64,000 nt of DNA from Saccharum officinarum. Its lineage: Eukaryota > Streptophyta > Magnoliopsida > Poales > Poaceae. Below the pieces are notes generated by a model. It was not told the origin of the DNA, searched no databases, and saw only the letters and a program-made list of their open reading frames with translations. The stretch spans positions 64,158,662 through 64,222,661 of the forward strand of contig CM036225.1 of the NCBI GenBank assembly GCA_020631735.1, read 5' to 3'. This document shows positions 58,201 to 64,000 of the stretch, in pieces. The translations under genes were made by a program, and so were the position numbers. Within the stretch, counting starts at the first letter, position 1; each line of letters starts with the position of its first letter.

Positions 58201-60146
58201 CGTCATCACCTAGGCTTCTCTACCCGACCCGGAACCCAAAACATGTACTAGTGAGAATGGAGGATGACCGTAGGGAGCTGGCCACGGTGAGCCGCCGCGC
58301 GGACAGTGCGCCGGCGAGGACTCACGGTGGCGGAAACCGAAATTCGCCCTCACCTCTACATAATCCGGTCAAGCAACGGTTGGAGGAGGTGGAGGGGATG
58401 CTGGTGGAGCGGTGGACGGGATTTGGAGGACGGTGGTGCGACGGTGAGCTTGCACAAGCACGGGGCGGGCGGCGCGGCAATGGCGCCTCCGTTTTCCGCC
58501 TCGGTGAACCCGGCCAGAGCGAGAGTGAAGGAGAGAAGAGTGAGCGCGAGTGTGGGGGTGGAGGTGTCGGCTCGGTCTTCATGCTGAGCTCGCAGGCGAC
58601 GTGGGGCGTCGGCAGAACACGCGCGACACGCGGCCACCGGGCTCTGCCCGAGCGCCACGACGCGGTCGGCCGCGGCCGTCGTTGTCTGAATGTTTCGTTT
58701 CAGAGCTCAAAGGTGTCGACTGACAGGGCAAGTTCAACACCGATTATCTCCCAAACCAGTTCGAATTAGAAGAAGATGATAACACCAAAATTGTAGAGCT
58801 ACATGAGGTCTACAAGTTTGTCAATTGGAGTTTGGGCTGGTTCGGTCTAGATTTGAAACTACAGAGCTCCAAAGTGGTGCCCCTTGAAACTGAAATGCCG
58901 TTTCAGAGATCAATGCCGACTGAAACCCTAACTTCTTGACACTATATCTCCTAAATTATTGAGAACCAGGTGATGGTGATATTGACAATGTTGTAGAGCT
59001 ATGTGTGGACAACAACTTTGTCAATTGGCTCAAAGGCTGGTTTGGCCTGGTTTGTGATTTACAAGTTGCTAAAGTGAGGTACAGGGAAACTGAAAAATCA
59101 AATTTCCAGACTTAGAATTTTTCTAAGTGTTGATTCCCACTCAAGCTGACTTGTGGGCCATTTTTGAGCATGCTCTGGTCATTTTCATGAGATGGCCATA
59201 TTAGAACTTTTGTTCCTTATGAAATTCTCTACAACTTTGCTTAAGGTTGCTCCTCCATGCAAGGTCTCTAAATTAGACTTTTTAACTGGTGAAACTAGAG
59301 CCTTCTAGGGTCAAATGGTGGTCAAACTTTTCTTGGAGGGCAATTTTGAAATTTTGGTCAACATGAACCTTGTTCCAAATGTTACCCTAAGTATAACTAA
59401 GGTGTTGTAGGTCATGATTGGCTACCTTACCTTTGTGTCACACCATCTATCAAATACTTCATGAAATAAATCAAACAAACCCTAGAATAATTACATGTGT
59501 TGCATCACATAAAATAACAAACATGAATGATGCATGCTTATGTTTATGCCATGCAAATGCAATGCAATTAAGGACTAAACACTTGAAGTGTTACACGAGC
59601 GGCCTTGGGGATTCTTATGGAATAGTTGATCATAACTGTTATATCATGCTTAATTATTGTTGATTATTATTATGCTCATGTTAATGCTATTCATTATCCT
59701 TATTACAATTGATCATTGGTTCTTTAATGGGAAGTGGTTTATCTTGATGCTACTCAATTGCTAATATATGATTAAAAGCTAAATGCAGTTAAACAGTGTC
59801 TAGCCTTTTGAGCCACATGAACCCTGTGTTATATTTGTTGAGTTCGACATGGACTCACCCTTGCTATTTCCACCAAAACAGATGAAGATATAGAGGAAGA
59901 TTATCGGAATGAGTACTAGTCTTGGTGTCAACCAGTCAACCGTGTCCCTGTGTGGAGTTTCCGCTGAAGAATTACTATTAGTTATTATTACCTATCGTTC
60001 AAGACTATGTCTTAAATACTTATTCGTTATGTAATAAGCACTGTGATGGTACTTTGTAATTTGTCAACTTATGTGTGCGACTGTTTCCTGGGGCGCACAT
60101 GAGTCTTTTATGCATCCTATTTTTGTCCTTAAAAATGGGTGTGACA
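52259..60146 (+). repeat. 5' LTR of the gypsy element (split by a nested solo LTR)
   Basis: Segments 52259-54584 and 59601-60146 join to one LTR with TG...CA ends and the short inverted TGTAACACCC/GGGTGTGACA termini. The downstream part runs directly into the primer-binding site. Confidence 0.8.
54585..59595 (-). mobile_element. 5.0-kb solo LTR of a second gypsy family, nested
   Basis: TG...CA ends (tgtaacagaaccgaccaaat and cttgaagtgttaca) are flanked by a perfect 5-bp duplication cgagc (54580-54584, 59596-59600). On the minus strand it starts TGTAACACTTCAAGTG. I see no internal domain, no protein-like frame and no repeated LTR within, so it is best read as an unusually long solo LTR. Its last 2.1 kb are homologous to 21748-23852. 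Short ORFs in the GC-rich part (57670-58770) are not supported as genes. Confidence 0.75.
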
Positions 60147-60149
60147 GAT

Positions 60150-60162
60150 TGGTATCGGAGCC
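60150..60162 (+). other. Primer-binding site of the gypsy element
   Basis: tggtatcggagcc lies three bases after the LTR end and corresponds to the 3' end of initiator methionine tRNA, apart from g in place of a at one position. Confidence 0.75.
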
Positions 60163-60297
60163 GTGTTGACTGTAGGACGCAAGCCTAGTTAGAATGGTCG
60201 TTGATAGCATCCATACTCCATTTAATTCATGCTTCCTCTACTTTATTCTATTGCGAAAATACATTGATTCTATCTAATCTATGTCTAAATTTTATAG

Positions 60298-61002
60298 ATG
60301 CCTCCTCATCCCCGTTTGTCAGCTGCACAGTACGTTGCCCGTTTCAAACCTCAGGAGCCGTATGAAGATGGTGAGCAAGAGCTATCTGATGCTGAATCAA
60401 GAGTTGGTGATACACCAATGGAGAATGTAGTTATGGGATGGACTACGAAGTTTCATATCATGGTTCCTAAAGCTGATGCTTTCTTCCATGACATGTTGAC
60501 AAGAACCTTGGACAACTACTACTACGACTGGGAAGCTACGTTGGAGTATCGTAGTGCAGAGTTTAGTCATCCCTGGATGGATTCCTATTGGGAAACAGAG
60601 TTATGGGTTAAGAAAAGGGATCCTACCACTAAGGAGCCTAAGGTGGAGTCAAAGTTCATTACCAGAGTGAGCCGGGCAACCGTGGAAACAAGCATGGAGG
60701 ATGTCGCTTTCAATGCATTTGTTTACTTCCATGGTCTACGCTCGGACAAGACGTTAAAGGGTGCACTCCGGCATTTTCCTTGTTTCATACATGACAAGGG
60801 TATTTGGACCGTGCCGCCTGCAGATGATTCCTCCTTGACTTTACAAGCTACGGTGGGATTAGCTCGAGAATTGGCTCTCCATGAGGTGGATTTGAAGGAT
60901 GAGTTGCTGAAGGAAAAAGAACTTAAGGAGCAAGCTTATAAGGAGATTGACCAATTAAGGGCGGAGTTAGGTCGTCCCAAGATTTATGAGAAGCTTAATT
61001 AG
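60298..61002 (+). CDS. Extra ORF upstream of gag in the gypsy element (234 aa)
   Basis: An intact frame, MPPHPRLSAAQYVARFKPQE to PKIYEKLN, lying between the primer-binding site and gag in the sense direction. The middle has an aromatic-rich part (DNYYYDWEATLEYRSAEF, MDSYWETELWVKKRD, VYFHGLRSDK) and the C-terminus (about 195-226) is a charged helical or coiled-coil segment (LKDELLKEKELKEQAYKEI). No known retroviral domain is recognised. It is separated from gag by about 700 bp of non-coding sequence, so a spliced or subgenomic transcript would be needed. Intactness suggests it is recent or selected. Extra ORFs before gag are known in Ogre/Tat-type elements; relation to those is not shown. Confidence 0.75.
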   Translation: MPPHPRLSAAQYVARFKPQEPYEDGEQELSDAESRVGDTPMENVVMGWTTKFHIMVPKADAFFHDMLTRTLDNYYYDWEATLEYRSAEFSHPWMDSYWETELWVKKRDPTTKEPKVESKFITRVSRATVETSMEDVAFNAFVYFHGLRSDKTLKGALRHFPCFIHDKGIWTVPPADDSSLTLQATVGLARELALHEVDLKDELLKEKELKEQAYKEIDQLRAELGRPKIYEKLN

Positions 61003-61707
61003 GCAATAGGAAAAATCCCTATGTAATAGGAACGATAGTAGTTGCGAGTTAACTTTAAGTTTGGATTGTTTTAAGAGTCAGTTTGTGGTGTGAACAATTG
61101 TGTGATTGATGGATTGTTATTATGATAATGTGTGATTTGGATCTTTGTAATGTGTGCTGGAGTTTTGTAGACATGCCTACAAGTTCCATGGTTAAGAATA
61201 TTAAGTTTGATCAAAATATATTAGTTGAATATGAGGTTAATTTAGTTCTGTCCTTTGCTGATTTTTGGATCAGTCTGGGATGTTATAGAAATAACTTAAA
61301 ATCCGTTCATGAGAAATTTAAGAAACTTTACTGGGAATAATTAGACTTCTATATCTTTCCAACCCCATAAGAATCACTTTAATATCTATTATGAGCTAAG
61401 AGATATACCTGTTCCAAGTTGGAGTAACTGCACAGTCTGGAATTCTGAAACAGTTTCGGTTAAGTTCAGTTTTTGGTCAATTTATTGACAGAATCAGAAA
61501 AAGTGTTGTGAATAAAAGTTGTAGATAATTTTGTAAGCTTTCCAACCATGTAAAGATCATCTGAATTGGACGTCTGTAGCTCGAGATATGACAGTTTTAC
61601 TGAGTTGCTGAAATTGGAGCTCGTCCAGAAAAATCAGATTTTGCTTATCTATTGAATACATCATCTCGGATCGTACTGAATTTCAATTTCTGTGTTTTTG
61701 GAAACAG
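61003..61707 (+). other. Untranslated spacer between the extra ORF and gag
   Basis: AT-rich, with one 72-codon frame (61122-61340) of no recognisable character. It ends in a pyrimidine-rich stretch and aaacag directly before the gag ATG, which could act as a splice acceptor for gag-pol expression. Confidence 0.4.
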
Positions 61708-64000
61708 ATGTCAGGCAGAGGTCGTGGCAGAGGTCGTGGAGGTGCTAACTTTCCCATTACTATGGAGGAACTTATGCAAACTCAGAACCAGATGATGCAG
61801 ATGTTTATGCAGCACATGCAGAACAATCCCGCTGCAGGAGGACCACCGCCTGTGCAAGTGAGGGATAAGCGTGGGGAATTTTTAAAGGGACGCCCTCCAG
61901 TGTTTTCTCATGCTGCTGATCCTTTAGAGGCAGATGATTGGGTGAGGGCAGTGGAGAAACAGCTGAATATAGCCCAATGCAATGATATGGAGAAGGTGTT
62001 ATATGTATCTGGTCAGTTACAGGGGACAGCTCAGACTTGGTGGGAGTCGTATCAAGCTGCACGCCCTGACAATGCTCCTCCTATCACTTGGAATGAGTTT
62101 GTTAGAGATTTTCGAGCTCGTCATATTCCTGAAGGTATAATTGAGCTGAAGCAGGAAGAATTCAGAAACCTTAGGATGGGACAGATGAGCGTTAGTGAAT
62201 ATCATGATAGATTTACCCAGTTGGCTCGATATGCTCCTAATGAAGTGAGGGAAGATGCAGACAAACAGCGTCTTTTCTTGAAGGGAATTTATTATGATCT
62301 TCGCTTGCAGTTGAAGGGGAACAACTATGCTAGTTTTCAAGAGCTGGTAAATAAAGCTATTGTGCTTGATAATGAGCGCAGAGAGATGGACAGGAAGAGG
62401 AAGATGAAGGTACAAAGCTCAGGAAGTAACAACCGTCAGCGCACTAATTCTCAGCATGGTTTCCATCAGAAGTTTCAAGGACCGGTTAGTCAATGGAATC
62501 GCAATCCGAATCAGAGATGGTCCCAAAATTGGCAAGGTAATCAGTCACAACAGCGTTCATCATATCCACAACGTCAACAGTATCAGCAGACTGGGCAACA
62601 GACTCTTCGCACTGGAAATTCTAATGTTACCCCCATGAAGAATAGTGCTCCCAGCACGCCTACTAGATGCTTTGTCTGTGGTAAAGAGGGGCATATGTCT
62701 TACCATTGTCCTGAGAAGCAGAATCAGCAGACTCCTCAGAGCCAGAAGAGCAACCAGAAGCAATCTGGTACTGGAAGGGTGAATCACGTGTCTTCTGATA
62801 CAGCTCATGATGCCCCAGAAGTTATGATTGGTACGTTCAATGTACATTTCACTCCCGCAACTGTTCTTTTTGACTCTGGAGCATCTCATACATTCATATC
62901 CAACATTTTTGTAAAAATGCATAGTATACCCATGCTAGCTATGAAAGAATCTCTCTTAGTAAATTCACCTGGAGGTACCATGCAAACCAGTAATCGTTGT
63001 CTTCCAATTAGTATGGTATTAAGAGGGGTAGAGTTTAAGATAACTCCTATAGTGTTGAGGACATCTGGTATTGATGTGATATTGGGTATGGACTGGATGA
63101 AGCAAAATCAGGTAGAGATTCAGTGTCAGCAGAAAGTGGTAGTTGTGAATGCACCTAATGGAGATAAAATCAATGTGGATGTAGCAGTGCAGAAGCAACC
63201 AACCGCTGTGGTGAATCAGCTTGAAAATACTATTAAGGAGAATTCAGTGATTGAGGAATTTCCGGATGTCTTCCCTGATGAATTGCCAGGTATGCCACCT
63301 GACCGAGACATTGAATTTCTTATTGAATTACTTCCTGGAACTGCACCTATAGCCAAACGACCATATAGGATGGGAGTAGATGAATTAGAAGAACTTAAGA
63401 AACAAATTAAAGAATTACAAGATAAAGGTTTTATTAGACCTAGTTCATCACCTTGGGGAGCACCAGTTATTTTTGTTGATAAGAAAGATGGCGGTCAGAG
63501 GATGTGTGTTGATTATAGATCATTAAATGAGGTAACTATCAAGAATAAGTATCCTTTGCCCAGGATTGATGACTTGTTTGATCAGTTGAGAGGTGCATGT
63601 GTGTTCTCTAAGATTGATTTACGTTCTGGTTATCATCAGTTGAAGATTCGTGTTTCTGATATTCCAAAGACAGCTTTTACTACAAGGTATGGATTGTATG
63701 AGTATACTGTTATGTCATTTGGATTGACCAATGCACCTGCATACTTTATGTACATGATGAATAAGGTGTTCATGGAATATTTGGATAAGTTTGTGGTAGT
63801 GTTTATTGATGATATACTGGTATTTTCCAAGACAGAGGTAGAGCATGCTGAACATTTGAGGTTGGTATTGCAGAAACTTAGAGAGCATAAACTGTATGCG
63901 AAGCGAAGTAAATGTGAGTTTTGGTTGAGGGAAGTTTCTTTCCTTGGTCATATTGTTTCTAATGGAGGGATATCAGTGGGTCCAAGTAAAGTAAAGGATG
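61708..64000 (+). CDS. gag-pol polyprotein of the gypsy element (partial, open at right edge)
   Basis: An open frame of at least 764 codons from [16 protein letters not shown]. Gag: [40 protein letters not shown] and [13 protein letters not shown], typical retrotransposon gag. Nucleocapsid zinc knuckle [14 protein letters not shown] at residues 321-334 (CX2CX4HX4C). Aspartic protease with [10 protein letters not shown] from residue 389. Reverse transcriptase with [53 protein letters not shown] and the catalytic FIDDIL (DD at 701-702). RNase H and integrase would lie beyond the window. Gag and pol are in one frame, as in chromoviruses. No stop or frameshift is visible, so the element may be young. 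Confidence 0.9.
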   Translation, partial: MSGRGRGRGRGGANFPITMEELMQTQNQMMQMFMQHMQNNPAAGGPPPVQVRDKRGEFLKGRPPVFSHAADPLEADDWVRAVEKQLNIAQCNDMEKVLYVSGQLQGTAQTWWESYQAARPDNAPPITWNEFVRDFRARHIPEGIIELKQEEFRNLRMGQMSVSEYHDRFTQLARYAPNEVREDADKQRLFLKGIYYDLRLQLKGNNYASFQELVNKAIVLDNERREMDRKRKMKVQSSGSNNRQRTNSQHGFHQKFQGPVSQWNRNPNQRWSQNWQGNQSQQRSSYPQRQQYQQTGQQTLRTGNSNVTPMKNSAPSTPTRCFVCGKEGHMSYHCPEKQNQQTPQSQKSNQKQSGTGRVNHVSSDTAHDAPEVMIGTFNVHFTPATVLFDSGASHTFISNIFVKMHSIPMLAMKESLLVNSPGGTMQTSNRCLPISMVLRGVEFKITPIVLRTSGIDVILGMDWMKQNQVEIQCQQKVVVVNAPNGDKINVDVAVQKQPTAVVNQLENTIKENSVIEEFPDVFPDELPGMPPDRDIEFLIELLPGTAPIAKRPYRMGVDELEELKKQIKELQDKGFIRPSSSPWGAPVIFVDKKDGGQRMCVDYRSLNEVTIKNKYPLPRIDDLFDQLRGACVFSKIDLRSGYHQLKIRVSDIPKTAFTTRYGLYEYTVMSFGLTNAPAYFMYMMNKVFMEYLDKFVVVFIDDILVFSKTEVEHAEHLRLVLQKLREHKLYAKRSKCEFWLREVSFLGHIVSNGGISVGPSKVKD

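Larger units (their letters stand above)
52259..64000 (+). mobile_element. Ty3/gypsy chromovirus-like retrotransposon, right end outside window
   Basis: The 5' LTR starts TGTAACACCC at 52259 and ends GGGTGTGACA at 60146. Subtracting the 5.0-kb nested solo LTR leaves about 2.87 kb of LTR. A primer-binding site tggtatcggagcc (60150-60162) matches initiator-Met tRNA usage with one difference from the usual TGGTATCAGAGC. The interior holds an extra ORF (60298-61002) and gag-pol (from 61708), with the zinc knuckle, protease and reverse transcriptase in that order. The lineage (Tekay/Del-like) is inferred from the RT segment [15 protein letters not shown]. It inserted into the SIRE-like LTR. Confidence 0.85.

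Noticed and set aside
58176..58769. 197-codon ORF
   Set aside because: In the GC-rich block of the 5.0-kb solo LTR, with overlapping ORFs on both strands and no conserved frame.
61805..62922. Minus-strand ORFs
   Set aside because: Antisense shadows of the gag-pol frame.

Overview
The window is nuclear DNA from a grass, most likely a panicoid/Andropogoneae species (Sorghum, Miscanthus or Saccharum type). The evidence is intron-containing genes with plant splice signals, dense Stowaway and Tourist MITEs, hAT, Mutator-like and RTE-LINE debris, TGTAACACC-type gypsy LTRs, SIRE-like copia LTRs, and a DUF1668-like gene family typical of grasses. There is no operon, CRISPR or other prokaryotic feature. 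A run of exactly 100 N (21648-21747) marks a scaffold gap.

Layout. 0-8 kb: the last two exons of an unrecognised gene entering from the left, a Stowaway split by a long-TIR foldback element, an inverted pair of decayed paralogues (2.0-3.6 kb), one isolated terminal exon (5.9-6.1 kb), and the first copy of a repeat family I call family X (7.1-8.0 kb). 8.4-12.4 kb: UTP18, a nucleolar WD40 protein of the SSU processome, on the minus strand, with a non-coding first exon and a telo-box/site II promoter. That promoter, its first exon and part of intron 1 are copied 1.08 kb further upstream, inside a LINE fragment that itself lies inside a foldback element. 16.1-19.2 kb: a five-exon minus-strand gene for a conserved-looking 168-residue protein I cannot name. 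19.4-31.7 kb: a tandem segmental duplication broken up by family X copies and MITEs, which produced a truncated and an intact DUF1668-like gene. 33.5-35.4 kb: a third DUF1668-like gene (minus), broken by a nonsense codon and a 528-bp hAT element. 36-40.5 kb: two more family X copies and AT-rich filler. 40.7-42.9 kb: a fourth, intact DUF1668-like gene whose promoter motifs and 5' UTR are separated by a Tourist-like MITE. 43-49 kb: MITEs, small tandem repeats and a 2.2-kb element with about 190-bp terminal inverted repeats. 49.2-64 kb: a nest of LTR elements: a SIRE-like LTR holding a 1.83-kb solo LTR and a chromovirus-like Ty3/gypsy element. The gypsy 5' LTR is itself split by a 5.0-kb solo LTR, and its interior carries an extra ORF upstream of gag-pol. 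The gag-pol ORF runs off the right edge.

How it fits together. Active-looking host genes are UTP18, the 168-aa gene and two DUF1668-like genes; they sit in four small islands. The rest is transposon-driven. The four DUF1668-like loci show birth and death: tandem duplication, truncation by rearrangement, hAT knock-out, and survival. Direct repeats flanking the insertions allow several insertion orders to be read directly (for example hAT in family X in a segmental duplicate; solo LTR in gypsy LTR in SIRE-like LTR). All calls were made by eye; family names rest on remembered motifs and not on a search.
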